NCBI GenBank assembly: GCA_019420045.1
Contig: JAHZHY010000043.1
Coordinates: forward strand, 1 to 23,074
Source of the DNA: Clostridiales bacterium
GTDB taxonomy: Bacteria > Bacillota > Clostridia > Oscillospirales > Butyricicoccaceae
Length of the DNA stretch: 23,074 bases
Reading direction: 5' to 3'
Shown: one piece after another, positions 14,867 to 22,585 of the stretch
Layout of the letters: each line of letters starts with the position of its first letter
How positions within the stretch are numbered: the stretch's first letter is position 1
Notes under the pieces: model-generated
The model's input: the letters and a program-made list of their open reading frames with translations, nothing else
The model's database searches: none
Told to the model about the DNA's origin: nothing
Translations under genes and position numbers: made by a program

Positions 14867-16206
14867 GCTTTCATCTTACCGGCCTCTATCCCATTTGTCA
14901 AGCCTTTTTTCCCCGTGTCCAGCTGGCGGCGCAGCCTGCGATAAATGGGCGGCATCCCCAAAAGGCCGGACACCGCCTGAGCGGTAAGGCAGACCATGGC
15001 CACAGCCAACAGATGAGAAAAGGAGCCGGTCATCTCCAGACAGAGCATGGCGGCAGTGAGAGGCGCACGCACCACAGCGGCAAAAAAGCCGCCCATGGCC
15101 AAAATCACCCAACTGGCCGCCCAGTCTCCCGACAGACCCAAGACGGCCATCAGATAGGCCCACACGCCGCCCCACAAGGCTCCCATGGACAGCACCGGCA
15201 GAAAAAGTCCTCCGGGAGCGCCGGAGCAGAAGGACAGAAGAGACAGAGCTGTTTTGGCTGCCAGCAGCCCCAGAAGCACCGCCAAAGCAGGCAAACCCTT
15301 CACCAGCAAGCCCATGAGTCCAGCGCCGCTTCCCAGGGCCTCGGGCACCCAGAATCCCAGCACACCGGCGGCCAGGAAGGGAATGAGCATCCGTCCCGGC
15401 TCCCAGGAAAGTTTCCCATAAAGATCCTGTCCGATTTTCACTCCTTTGCTGTAAAGGGCCCCCAGCACGCCCAGAAATGCCCCCAGCAGCACCAGAACCC
15501 CACTCATGCGCCAGCCCATGGGGCCGTTCAGGGAAAAACGAAACAGAGGCGTCAGTCCAAAGGGGGCAGAGGCCACATAATCGGCGCACACCGCCGCGGC
15601 CATGCAAGGGGTGAGCATCCGGGGACGGAAGTCCCGGCGCAAAGCCTCCAAGGCAAAAAGGATACCGGCAATGGGGGCATTAAAGGTGGCGGCAATACCG
15701 GCGGCCGCACCGCAGGTGAGCATCAGCCGCCGCTCCTGCCTCTCCCTCTTTCCCAGCAGGGACAGTCCTTTGCCCGCCATGGCCCCCAGCTGCACCGAAG
15801 GGCCTGCCCGGCCCAGAGACAGCCCGGCCACAGCACACAAAGTACCGCCCAGGAATTTGGCCAACACCGTCCGCAGCCAAGGGGCGTCAAAGGCCCCATC
15901 CAGCTCCCCCATCACCCGGGGCACGCCGCCCCCTTTGATCTCCGGCGCCCAACGGGTGAGCCGGTAAACCAAGAAAGCCAGAGCCGTCAAAAGGGCAAAC
16001 CACAGCGGCAAAAACCAAAGATGGGTTCTCCCCATCTTCAGCCCCAGGTTCAAAAGAACTCCGGCCCCCTCTAAGGCCAGACGATAGCCCACAGCCAGAC
16101 TTCCGGCCAGGAGGCCGCACACCGCCCCTTCCAGCAGATAAAAAAGCCCCTGCCGCCGCTCTTTCTCCTCTTCCCCGTTCACCGCACTTCCTCCACTCTT
16201 TTTCAT
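14863..16206 (-). CDS. ClC family chloride channel/transporter lacking both coupling glutamates
   Basis: A 447-residue polytopic membrane protein of the ClC family, about the normal core length with no C-terminal CBS domains. Filter motifs are GGGVP (92-96, versus the usual GSGIP), GRAGPSVQLG (132-141), GGLFLP (332-337) and the central tyrosine Y422. The external gating glutamate, normally in GREGP, is Ala134 (codon GCA), and the internal proton glutamate (E203 of the E. coli protein) aligns to Ala188 in FALEAL. Both changes favour uncoupled, channel-like anion flow over Cl-/H+ exchange. The ATG at 16204-16206 overlaps the preceding stop (ATGA). A GTG at 16180-16182 has GGAGGAA at better spacing and may be the true start. 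Confidence 0.92.
   Translation of the reverse strand: MKKSGGSAVNGEEEKERRQGLFYLLEGAVCGLLAGSLAVGYRLALEGAGVLLNLGLKMGRTHLWFLPLWFALLTALAFLVYRLTRWAPEIKGGGVPRVMGELDGAFDAPWLRTVLAKFLGGTLCAVAGLSLGRAGPSVQLGAMAGKGLSLLGKRERQERRLMLTCGAAAGIAATFNAPIAGILFALEALRRDFRPRMLTPCMAAAVCADYVASAPFGLTPLFRFSLNGPMGWRMSGVLVLLGAFLGVLGALYSKGVKIGQDLYGKLSWEPGRMLIPFLAAGVLGFWVPEALGSGAGLMGLLVKGLPALAVLLGLLAAKTALSLLSFCSGAPGGLFLPVLSMGALWGGVWAYLMAVLGLSGDWAASWVILAMGGFFAAVVRAPLTAAMLCLEMTGSFSHLLAVAMVCLTAQAVSGLLGMPPIYRRLRRQLDTGKKGLTNGIEAGKMKA
14873..14901 (-). promoter_or_regulatory. Promoter of the Mn2+ riboswitch-ATPase unit, inside the ClC coding end
   Basis: A perfect TTGACA (14896-14901), 17-base spacer and TAAGAT (14873-14878) on the minus strand, lying within the last 13 codons of the ClC gene. 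The predicted start at about 14866 is the first base of the riboswitch. It is one of the best -35/-10 matches in the window. Confidence 0.8.
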
Positions 16207-16625
16207 TCTGTCTTTTCGTAGACAATGGCCCCGGTATAGGTGATGGACAGAGTCATATCCACCACACTTTCCCTCTCGGGCAGCGAAAGATAGCCCCCAT
16301 AGATCAGGCTTTGGTAACCATAGTATTCGCCCACGATCTCAAAGGAAAACTCCGGATACCGGCAGATAAATTCCGAAAGGGGCATCTTTTCCCCTTGAAA
16401 CAAGCCGAACCGACCATAGTCGCTGAGAAAATGGACATAGGAAAAATCCTCGTCCACCTTCCCGATGCGCACCTGGCCCTCTACTGGTCGGGGCGGTTGG
16501 GAAAGCTCCAGATATCCATCCTCAAAAAAGAGCCGCAGATCCCCATTCTCCCACGCCATCCTGTTCACCCGCCCATCGTGCAGGCTATATGGGATGGAAG
16601 ATTGAAAACGATAGACTACATCCAC
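16203..16625 (-). CDS. Uncharacterised 140-residue protein coupled to the ClC gene
   Basis: Not recognised. The protein is acidic, rich in aromatic residues (many Tyr and Phe) and has no signal peptide, membrane segment or cysteine cluster. It looks like a small soluble beta-rich protein, with alternating hydrophobic runs such as DLRLFFEDGYLELSQ and FSFEIVGEYYGYQSLIY. It starts at GTG 16623-16625 behind a GGGGG-rich element and ends in a TGA overlapping the ATG of the ClC gene by four bases, so the two are probably translated together. No promoter is visible in the 67 bases upstream, most of which is the glycerate kinase terminator. It is real by frame length, codon pattern and coupling. Confidence 0.72.
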   Translation of the reverse strand: MDVVYRFQSSIPYSLHDGRVNRMAWENGDLRLFFEDGYLELSQPPRPVEGQVRIGKVDEDFSYVHFLSDYGRFGLFQGEKMPLSEFICRYPEFSFEIVGEYYGYQSLIYGGYLSLPERESVVDMTLSITYTGAIVYEKTE

Positions 16626-16655
16626 AAAACCGCCCCCTTTTTGTTGGCTATGGAA

Positions 16656-16690
16656 AACAGGCAGCAGATGGGATCACCTGCTGCCCGCTT
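16656..16690 (-). terminator. Intrinsic terminator of the glycerate kinase gene
   Basis: GGCAGCAG (16660-16667) pairs with CTGCTGCC (16678-16685) around a 10-base loop. Read on the minus strand the stem is followed by TGTTTTCC, a modest U tract. It lies 3 bases after the gene's stop codon. Confidence 0.65.
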
Positions 16691-16692
16691 GT

Positions 16693-17838
16693 TTAGTCCC
16701 GCTTTTCCTGCGCCGGCAGGAAATTGATCTTCTGCAGCTTGTTGTGCAAAAGCTCTGCGGCATTCATCATGGAATATTCCAAGGTCATGTCTTTTTCTTT
16801 CAGCTCATAGATGGCATCCACTCCGGCTTCCTTGGCCTTTTCAAAGCCCTGGCCTTTGCAGCCCACCACGGCCACCACCCGTGCACCGTATTTTTTGGCC
16901 ACCTTGGCCACTTCCACCGGCAGTTTGCCCATCACCGACTGGGCATCCATCCGCCCTTCCCCGGTGATGACCACATCGGGGCGCAGCTTCTGAAGCAGGG
17001 CTTCAAAGCCCACCCCTTCGTTGACGATCTGGAAGCCGGGAACCAGCTGGGCGTCAAAGAAAGCCATCAGCCCTGCTCCCATACCACCGGCAGCACCGCT
17101 GCCCGGGGTATCCAGGATATCCTTTCCCAGATCCTGCTTGACCACCTGGCTGAACCGGCGCAGGGCCTCATCCAGCAAAGGCAGATCCTTGGGCTTGGCC
17201 CCCTTCTGGGGCCCGAACACATAAGCTGCACCATGGGGGCCGCACAGGGGGTTGGACACATCGCATGCCACCCGGAACTTGGCCTGGCGCACCTTGGGAT
17301 TCATGGTGGAAAGGTCGATGGAATGGAGCTTCAGAAGCCCCGCCGCCCCCGACGGAATGGGAACCCCATCCTTGTCCAGCAGTTGAGCCCCCAGGGCCTC
17401 CACCATGCCTGCGCCGCCGTCGTTGGTGGCGCTGCCGCCGATGCCCATAATAAACTCCGTGCATCCTTTTTCCAAAGCGTCCTCGATCAGCTCGCCCACG
17501 CCATAGGTGGTGGAAGTGAAGGGGTCCCGCTTCCAGGATGGGATCAGGGGCAGGCCTGCGGCGCTGGACATTTCGATCACCGCCGTTTTTCCGTCGCCCA
17601 TGATGCCGTAAGCCGCCATGGTCTTGTCAAACAAAGGGCCGGTGACCCAGCAGCTCTGCTTTTTGCCGCCGGTGGCCAGAATCAAAGCCTCCACCGTGCC
17701 CTCGCCGCCATCGGCCATAGGCACCTTGTACACCGTAAGTCCGGGGAATCGCTCCAGCAAAGCGTCCTCCGCCGTATCACAGAAATTTTTCGAAGTCAGG
17801 CTGCCCTTGAACGAATCGGGCGCAACCACAAAGATCAT
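16693..17838 (-). CDS. Glycerate kinase (GlxK/GarK type)
   Basis: A 381-residue glycerate kinase, the usual length for the family. It phosphorylates D-glycerate with ATP, to 2-phosphoglycerate in most characterised members. Family landmarks are the start IFVVAPDSFKGSLTS, PMADGGEGTVEA, MGIGGSATNDGGAGM, GSGAAGGMGAGLMAFF and ITGEGRMDAQS near the C-terminus. The ATG at 17836-17838 is chosen because GGAGGG lies 7 bases upstream and homology starts at once; upstream in-frame codons to 17865 have no support. It is a single-gene unit with its own promoter and terminator. No other glyoxylate or glycerate pathway gene is nearby, so its pathway cannot be told from context. Confidence 0.95.
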   Translation of the reverse strand: MIFVVAPDSFKGSLTSKNFCDTAEDALLERFPGLTVYKVPMADGGEGTVEALILATGGKKQSCWVTGPLFDKTMAAYGIMGDGKTAVIEMSSAAGLPLIPSWKRDPFTSTTYGVGELIEDALEKGCTEFIMGIGGSATNDGGAGMVEALGAQLLDKDGVPIPSGAAGLLKLHSIDLSTMNPKVRQAKFRVACDVSNPLCGPHGAAYVFGPQKGAKPKDLPLLDEALRRFSQVVKQDLGKDILDTPGSGAAGGMGAGLMAFFDAQLVPGFQIVNEGVGFEALLQKLRPDVVITGEGRMDAQSVMGKLPVEVAKVAKKYGARVVAVVGCKGQGFEKAKEAGVDAIYELKEKDMTLEYSMMNAAELLHNKLQKINFLPAQEKRD

Positions 17839-17940
17839 TTTTTCTTCCCTCCGCGCGATGCGCAAATTTTCCCACTCTCACAACAGAGCGCCCCCCATTC
17901 TCTTCCCGAAAAAAGGAGGCTTCCTCATTGGATAGACACT

Positions 17941-17969
17941 ACTATACAACACCCGCTGGAAAAATGCAA
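17941..17969 (-). promoter_or_regulatory. Candidate glycerate kinase promoter
   Basis: In minus orientation TTGCAT (17964-17969), 17-base spacer, TATAGT (17941-17946). It leaves a leader of roughly 95 bases with only short weak hairpins and no recognised riboswitch. It is divergent from the flavodiiron promoter. Confidence 0.6.
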
Positions 17970-18000
17970 AAAAAATCATGTGAAATCTGTGAGAAAACCC

Positions 18001-18028
18001 TTGAAAATTTGACAGGATATAGTATACT
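18001..18028 (+). promoter_or_regulatory. Candidate flavodiiron protein promoter
   Basis: TTGAAA (18001-18006), 16-base spacer, TATACT (18023-18028), 52 bases before the ATG. The TTGACA at 18012 is too close to this -10 to serve as its -35. Confidence 0.63.
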
Positions 18029-18080
18029 GTTTCGGTAAACGATGAATTTTTACATTGATTATAGAAAGGACGGAGATTTC

Positions 18081-19274
18081 ATGAAAGCATTGCAAGCCAC
18101 AGAACACATCTGGTGGGTGGGAGCTCTGGACCCGGATCTGCGGGTCTTTGACATCGTCATGCACTCCGATCATGGCACCAGTTACAACTCCTATCTGCTG
18201 CGGGGTAGCAAAAAAACCGCCCTGTTTGAAACAGTGAAGGATAAATTTTTCGATGAGCACCTGGAAAAGATCCGCCAGGTGATGGACCCTTCCGAAATCG
18301 ACTACATCGTTGTGGACCACACCGAACCCGACCACTCCGGCTCGGTGGCCCGGATGCTGGAGATCGCCCCCAACGCCACTGTGCTGGGCACCCAGACCGC
18401 CCTGTCTTTCTTGCAGGAGATCGTCAACAAGCCCTTCCCCTGCCAGGCTGTCACCGAAAAGGACGAGATCGACCTGGGCGGCCTGACCCTCCGCTTCATC
18501 CAGGTCCCCATGCTCCACTGGCCCGATTCCATGTACACCTACTGCCCCGAAGAAAAGGCCCTCTTCTCCTGCGACAGCTTCGGCTGCCATTACAGTGATG
18601 AGCGGGTGTTCAACGACCTGATGGACGGTGATTTCACCGAAGCTTACAAATATTACTTCGACAACATCATTGGGCCTTATAAGAATCCCCATATGCTGGG
18701 CGCTCTGAAAAAGATCGAAAACCTGGACATCCAGTTTATCGGCAATGGCCACGGCCCTGTGCTGCGCCGGGATATCCCCAAATATCTGGAGATGTACCGC
18801 ACCTGGTCCCAGCCAGAAGCCAAAAAAGAGCCTATGGCTGCCATCTGCTATGTGTCTGCCTATGGCTACACCCGTCAGCTGGCCGAAAACATCGCCCAGG
18901 GCATCCGGGAAGGCGGCGTGTCCGATGTGCGCATGTTCGACCTGGTGACCGATGACAAACAGGAGGCCTCCCAGGCCATCGTCCAGTCCGATGGATTCCT
19001 GCTGGGCTCCCCCACCCTGATCGGCGATGCTCTGCCCCCGGTGTATGAAATGCTGCTGGGACTCAACCCGGTGATCCATCGCGGCAAGGTGGCCGGCGCT
19101 TTCGGCTCCTTTGCCTGGAGCGGCGAGGCCGTGCCCAATCTGATGGAGCGGCTCAAGTCCCTGCGCTTCAAGCTGCCCCTGCCCGGCCTGCGGGTCAAAC
19201 TGAAGCCCACTGAAGAGGATCTGGCAAATGCCCGGGAAATGGGCAAAGAATTTGCCCAGGCTCTGAAAAAGTAA
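18081..19274 (+). CDS. Flavodiiron protein FprA (anaerobic O2/NO reductase)
   Basis: A 397-residue A-type flavodiiron protein. A metallo-beta-lactamase-like domain (1-245) carries the di-iron ligands H80, E82, D84 and H85 in HTEPDHSGS, H146, D165 and H224. A flavodoxin-like domain (about 252-397) begins AAICYVSAYGYTRQLAENIA. Members reduce O2 to water or NO to N2O in the cytosol, taking electrons from rubredoxin or ferredoxin; all iron ligands are present, so it should be active. No rubredoxin domain is fused. ATG 18081-18083 is chosen because GGACGGAG lies 5 bases upstream and homology starts there. Oxygen defence fits the oxygen-sensitive hydrogenase operon that follows, though a terminator and a separate promoter lie between. 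Confidence 0.95.
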   Translation: MKALQATEHIWWVGALDPDLRVFDIVMHSDHGTSYNSYLLRGSKKTALFETVKDKFFDEHLEKIRQVMDPSEIDYIVVDHTEPDHSGSVARMLEIAPNATVLGTQTALSFLQEIVNKPFPCQAVTEKDEIDLGGLTLRFIQVPMLHWPDSMYTYCPEEKALFSCDSFGCHYSDERVFNDLMDGDFTEAYKYYFDNIIGPYKNPHMLGALKKIENLDIQFIGNGHGPVLRRDIPKYLEMYRTWSQPEAKKEPMAAICYVSAYGYTRQLAENIAQGIREGGVSDVRMFDLVTDDKQEASQAIVQSDGFLLGSPTLIGDALPPVYEMLLGLNPVIHRGKVAGAFGSFAWSGEAVPNLMERLKSLRFKLPLPGLRVKLKPTEEDLANAREMGKEFAQALKK

Positions 19275-19285
19275 AAAATTTTTTC

Positions 19286-19316
19286 GCCCCCATCGGCTCC
19301 GGTGGGGGCTTTTTTC
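19286..19316 (+). terminator. Intrinsic terminator after the flavodiiron gene
   Basis: GCCCCCA (19286-19292) pairs with TGGGGGC (19303-19309), followed by TTTTTTC. Confidence 0.85.
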
Positions 19317-19347
19317 TGTCTTTTCTTCCTCTTTCTCCCTTTTGCTC

Positions 19348-19376
19348 TGTTCAAGGCCCCGGGTATCTGATATAAT
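19348..19376 (+). promoter_or_regulatory. Candidate hydrogenase operon promoter
   Basis: Perfect TATAAT (19371-19376) with TG and one spacer base ahead of it, an extended -10. The -35 (TGTTCA, 19348-19353) is weak at 17-base spacing. Transcription would start near 19383. Confidence 0.6.
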
Positions 19377-19388
19377 ACTTCCGAACTG

Positions 19389-19414
19389 AAAAAGGGGGAA
19401 CTTTCCCCCCTTTT
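19389..19414 (+). promoter_or_regulatory. Hairpin at the 5' end of the hydrogenase operon leader
   Basis: GGGGGA (19394-19399) pairs with TCCCCC (19404-19409) over a 4-base loop. Flanking A residues (19389-19393) pair with TTTT (19411-19414) across one bulged C, and the stem is followed by a pyrimidine-rich tract including ATTTTTATT. It sits between the promoter and the AAGGAGG at 19433-19439, as a possible attenuator or 5' stabilising stem. Confidence 0.45.
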
Positions 19415-19447
19415 CTTCCCATTTTTATTCCAAGGAGGCCACCTGCT

Positions 19448-19687
19448 ATGATGATACAAGTTTGCATTGGCAGTTCCTGCCATGTAAAAGGTTCTTACGA
19501 GGTCAAAACCATCTTCGAAAACCTCATTCGTGAAAACCAGCTGGAAGATCAGATCACCCTGCGTCCCGCTTTCTGCCTGGGCAACTGCGGCGAAGGGGTG
19601 AGCGTCAAAATCGATGGAGAGCCCATCAGCGGCGTCACCACCGAAAACGCCGCCGACATCTTCCGCCAGTATGTGCTGAAAGGATAG
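19448..19687 (+). CDS. Thioredoxin-like [2Fe-2S] ferredoxin (NuoE/HoxE type, small)
   Basis: A 79-residue protein with the four cluster cysteines in the thioredoxin-like [2Fe-2S] pattern: C6-x4-C11 in CIGSSC and C43-x3-C47 in FCLGNC, ending in GVTTENAADIF. It corresponds to the C-terminal half of NuoE-type subunits and is too short for the full subunit. As first gene of the operon, it likely shuttles electrons to or from the hydrogenase-like protein encoded 4 bases downstream. AAGGAGG lies 9 bases before the first of two adjacent ATG codons; the second is also possible. Cytosolic, with no signal peptide. Confidence 0.9.
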   Translation: MMIQVCIGSSCHVKGSYEVKTIFENLIRENQLEDQITLRPAFCLGNCGEGVSVKIDGEPISGVTTENAADIFRQYVLKG

Positions 19688-19691
19688 GGCC

Positions 19692-21386
19692 ATGGATGTT
19701 CTGCGCTTTCAAAAAGCCAACTGCAAGGACTGCTACAAATGCATCCGCCGGTGCGCGGTGAAAGCCATCGCCATGCGGGATCACCACACCGAGGTCATTG
19801 ATGAGGACTGCGTTCTCTGCGGCCGGTGTGTGCTGGCCTGCCCCCAATATGCCAACCAGGCCCGGTGGGATATCCAGCCGGTGCGCCAGCTGCTCCAGTC
19901 GGACAAACCGGTATACGCCATGGTGGCGCCCTCCTTTTCCTTCCAGTATGGTCCTGATGAATTCGGGCCGCTGCGCCGCCAGCTGATGACCCTGGGCTTT
20001 GCCGATGCCTTCGAATCGGCAGAAGGCGCCTGCCTGGTCAAAACCCAGTACGAGAACCTGGTGGCTCAGGGAGACCGGGATGTGATCCTCTCCTCCTGCT
20101 GCCCCTCGGTGGTGCTGCTCATCGAGCGGCATTTCCCCTCTCTGGTGCCGTTGCTGGCCCCGGTGCTCTCCCCCATGCAGGCCGAAGCCAAGCTGCTGCG
20201 CCGCCGCTTCGGCCCCGATGCTGCCATCGTCTACATCGGCTCCTGCATCGCTGCCAAAAACGAATGCGACCAGACCCCGGGGCTCACCGATTACGCCCTG
20301 ACTTATGATGAGCTCAACGCTCTTTTTGTCAGCAACAAACTGCCGGTGGATCTTCACGGCGCCCAGTGCAGCCCGGAACCCCGGCGGCGCAGCCGCTCCT
20401 TCCCCCTGCCGGGAGGGGTCATCGGCTGCATGAACAAGCAGGAGGATTATTCCTATCTGTCGGTGGACGGACTGGAAAACTGCATCGCCGCCCTGAATGA
20501 GATCAAGGCTGGCCGGCTGCACCACTGCTTTATCGAGTTGCGTTCCTGCACCGGCTCCTGTGCCGGCGGTCCCAAAATGAGCGCTGACGCCCGCAACCGG
20601 CTGGAAGGGCGTATCCGCATCGCCCACACCGCCGACACGCTGGAGGATTTCCCGCCCCAGCCCACTCTGCCGCTGGAGCGCACCTTCCAGCCCCGGTATG
20701 CCCAGGCCAAAATGCCCACCGAAGAAGAAATCCAGGACATTTTGCGCAAATTGGGCAAAAACAGCCCGGCGGATGAACTAAACTGCGGCACCTGCGGCTA
20801 TTCCACCTGCCGTGAAAAAGCCATTGCCATCTTCCAGGGCAAGGCCGACATCACCATGTGCCTGCCCTATATGAAAAAACGGGCCGAATCCCTGTCGGAC
20901 AAGATCATCAGCAACTCCCCCAATGCCATTCTGGCCGTGGACAGCGCCCTGCGCATCAAACTGGCAAACCGGGCCCTGGCTGATATTTTTGGACTGCCTG
21001 AGGACACGGTGTTCACCGGCCGCCAGGTCTCCGACCTGATGGACGATTTCGAATTCATCACTGCCTTCTCTTCCGGAGAGCACACCAAAGCCCGCAAGAC
21101 CTATCTGGAACAATACGACAAATATGTGGAGCAGGTCTTTATCTCCGACGAAAGCAACAATCTGGTGATCTGTCTGATGAAGGACATCACCCAGGCGGAA
21201 AAGGCCCGTCTTTCCCTGCAGAAAACCAAGAGTGAGGCCATTGAGATCACCGACCAAATCATTGCAAAGCAAATGCGCATCGTCCATGAGATCGCCTCTC
21301 TCCTGGGCGAGACGGCGGCCGAAACCAAAGTGGCCCTCACCCAGCTGAAAAACACCGTGGCCATGGAAGAGGACAGACTGCCATGA
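19692..21386 (+). CDS. [FeFe]-hydrogenase-like protein with Fe-S and PAS domains (HfsB-like)
   Basis: A 564-residue multidomain protein. In order: two [4Fe-4S] ferredoxin motifs (C11, C14, C17, C21 and C40, C43, C46, C50); a hydrogenase large-subunit domain (about 72-320); a further Fe-S motif C365-x2-C368-x4-C373 with C390; a PAS domain (about 405-510); and a helical C-terminus. H-cluster cysteines are kept: SSCCPS (C136/C137), IGSC (C185) and SCTGSC (C286/C290). The motifs differ from catalytic enzymes: no Trp after the first, and Ser in place of Pro before C185. This resembles HfsB/HydS-type proteins thought to sense H2 or redox state and signal through PAS. The TGA stop overlaps the next ATG by four bases (ATGA), so it is translationally coupled to the phosphatase. 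Confidence 0.9.
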   Translation: MDVLRFQKANCKDCYKCIRRCAVKAIAMRDHHTEVIDEDCVLCGRCVLACPQYANQARWDIQPVRQLLQSDKPVYAMVAPSFSFQYGPDEFGPLRRQLMTLGFADAFESAEGACLVKTQYENLVAQGDRDVILSSCCPSVVLLIERHFPSLVPLLAPVLSPMQAEAKLLRRRFGPDAAIVYIGSCIAAKNECDQTPGLTDYALTYDELNALFVSNKLPVDLHGAQCSPEPRRRSRSFPLPGGVIGCMNKQEDYSYLSVDGLENCIAALNEIKAGRLHHCFIELRSCTGSCAGGPKMSADARNRLEGRIRIAHTADTLEDFPPQPTLPLERTFQPRYAQAKMPTEEEIQDILRKLGKNSPADELNCGTCGYSTCREKAIAIFQGKADITMCLPYMKKRAESLSDKIISNSPNAILAVDSALRIKLANRALADIFGLPEDTVFTGRQVSDLMDDFEFITAFSSGEHTKARKTYLEQYDKYVEQVFISDESNNLVICLMKDITQAEKARLSLQKTKSEAIEITDQIIAKQMRIVHEIASLLGETAAETKVALTQLKNTVAMEEDRLP

Positions 21387-22474
21387 ACACATTATGTATG
21401 GAAAGCGGCTTTGTCAGCCTGAACAAGCAGGGGGAAGATCTGTGCGGAGACTTTTTCACCACCGTCTCCGACGATGACGCCACCACCTTTGTGCTCTCCG
21501 ACGGCATGGGCAGCGGGGTCAAGGCCAATATTCTGGCCACCCTCACCGCCAAAATTCTGGCCACCATGACGGCCAACCACCTCTCCATCCGGGACAGCGT
21601 CACTACTCTGGCTCAGACTCTGCCGGTATGCAGCGTGCGCAAGCTGGCTTATTCCACCTTCACTCTGATGCAGGTGCTGCCCGACTGGCAGGTCTACCTG
21701 GCCCAATTTGACAATCCCCAGGCTATTTTGCTGCGTGACGGCAAAAGCGTGGAATATCCCACCCAGGAACTGATGGTGGGCGACAAGCGGATACTGGAAA
21801 GCCGTTTGACTTTGCAAAGCGGCGATGTGTTCCTATTGATGACCGATGGAGTCACCCACGCCGGACTGGGGAACCTGATCCCCGACGGCTGGCAGCGGGA
21901 AGGAGTACTTCAGTATGTGGAGGAGATCTACACCCCGGAGCTTTCGGCCAAGAATCTGGCCGCCCGGGTGGCCGATGCCTGCCGGGATCTGTATCTGGAG
22001 CGCATCGACGACGATGTGACGGTGGCTGTATTCAAAATGCGTACCCGTCAAGCGGTCAACCTGCTGGTGGGACCGCCCCGTCAGCACGAGGACGACGAAG
22101 CCTTTATGCACCGCTTTTTCGCCAGTGAAGGCACCCATATCGTCTGCGGCGGCAGCACCGCCCAGATGGTCAGCCGCTATCTGGGGCGTCAGCTGATCAT
22201 CAGTGAGGATTATGTGGACCCGGACATTCCGCCGGTGGCCAAGATCCGGGGCATCGACCTGGTTACTGAGGGCATTGTCACCCTCAGCCGGGTGCTGGAG
22301 ATGGCCGGCCGCTATGCGTCTTCCCAATCCATTCCCTCTCACTGGGATACCCGCAGCGATGCCGCCACCCAGATCGCCCGGGTGCTGCTGGAAGATGCCA
22401 CCGACATCCACTTTTTTGTGGGAAGAGCGGTGAACCCCTCCAATCCCCCTCCCTGCACATCGATTTTTCCCTGA
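21383..22474 (+). CDS. SpoIIE/PP2C-type serine phosphatase, frameshifted at the C-terminus
   Basis: A 363-residue protein with a PP2C/SpoIIE phosphatase domain (about 1-225). Metal-binding aspartates are visible in VLSDGMGSG (D40), LLMTDGVTHAG and DDVTVAV. A second conserved domain (about 226 to the end) ends HFFVGRAVNP, after which the frame reads eight unrelated residues and stops. The expected continuation, LHIDFSLKMSIIEKLEKI and onward, lies in the -1 frame at 22453-22548, so one base appears to be missing in the C-rich run at 22445-22454. The phosphatase core is intact. Paired with the PAS hydrogenase-like protein, it probably passes the redox signal to a phosphoprotein target; that target is unknown. 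Coupled to the preceding gene by a four-base overlap. Confidence 0.85.
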   Translation: MNTLCMESGFVSLNKQGEDLCGDFFTTVSDDDATTFVLSDGMGSGVKANILATLTAKILATMTANHLSIRDSVTTLAQTLPVCSVRKLAYSTFTLMQVLPDWQVYLAQFDNPQAILLRDGKSVEYPTQELMVGDKRILESRLTLQSGDVFLLMTDGVTHAGLGNLIPDGWQREGVLQYVEEIYTPELSAKNLAARVADACRDLYLERIDDDVTVAVFKMRTRQAVNLLVGPPRQHEDDEAFMHRFFASEGTHIVCGGSTAQMVSRYLGRQLIISEDYVDPDIPPVAKIRGIDLVTEGIVTLSRVLEMAGRYASSQSIPSHWDTRSDAATQIARVLLEDATDIHFFVGRAVNPSNPPPCTSIFP

Positions 22475-22548
22475 AAATGAGCATCATTGAAAAATTGGAA
22501 AAGATCCTGCGGGAAATGGGCAAGCGGGTCACAGTGGAATACTGCTGA
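22453..22548 (+). other. Out-of-frame C-terminal coding remnant of the phosphatase gene
   Basis: Thirty-one codons in the -1 frame relative to the phosphatase, ending RVTVEYC and TGA at 22546-22548. The peptide is helical and charged and fits the family's C-terminus, so it was part of the same gene. Either a recent one-base loss or a sequencing error in a poly-C tract explains it. Confidence 0.7.
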
Positions 22549-22585
22549 TCTTTCCCGAAAAGAAAACAGGAAAGGAAAAAATACT

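Noticed and set aside
14536..16074. 512-codon plus-strand open frame
   Set aside because: Antisense to the ClC gene and the ATPase leader. The protein is Pro/Gln/His rich without a domain; the minus strand encodes ClC motifs.
22442..22456. Programmed -1 frameshift site in the phosphatase gene
   Set aside because: The zero-frame codons there do not allow re-pairing after a -1 slip, and no stimulatory hairpin was seen.
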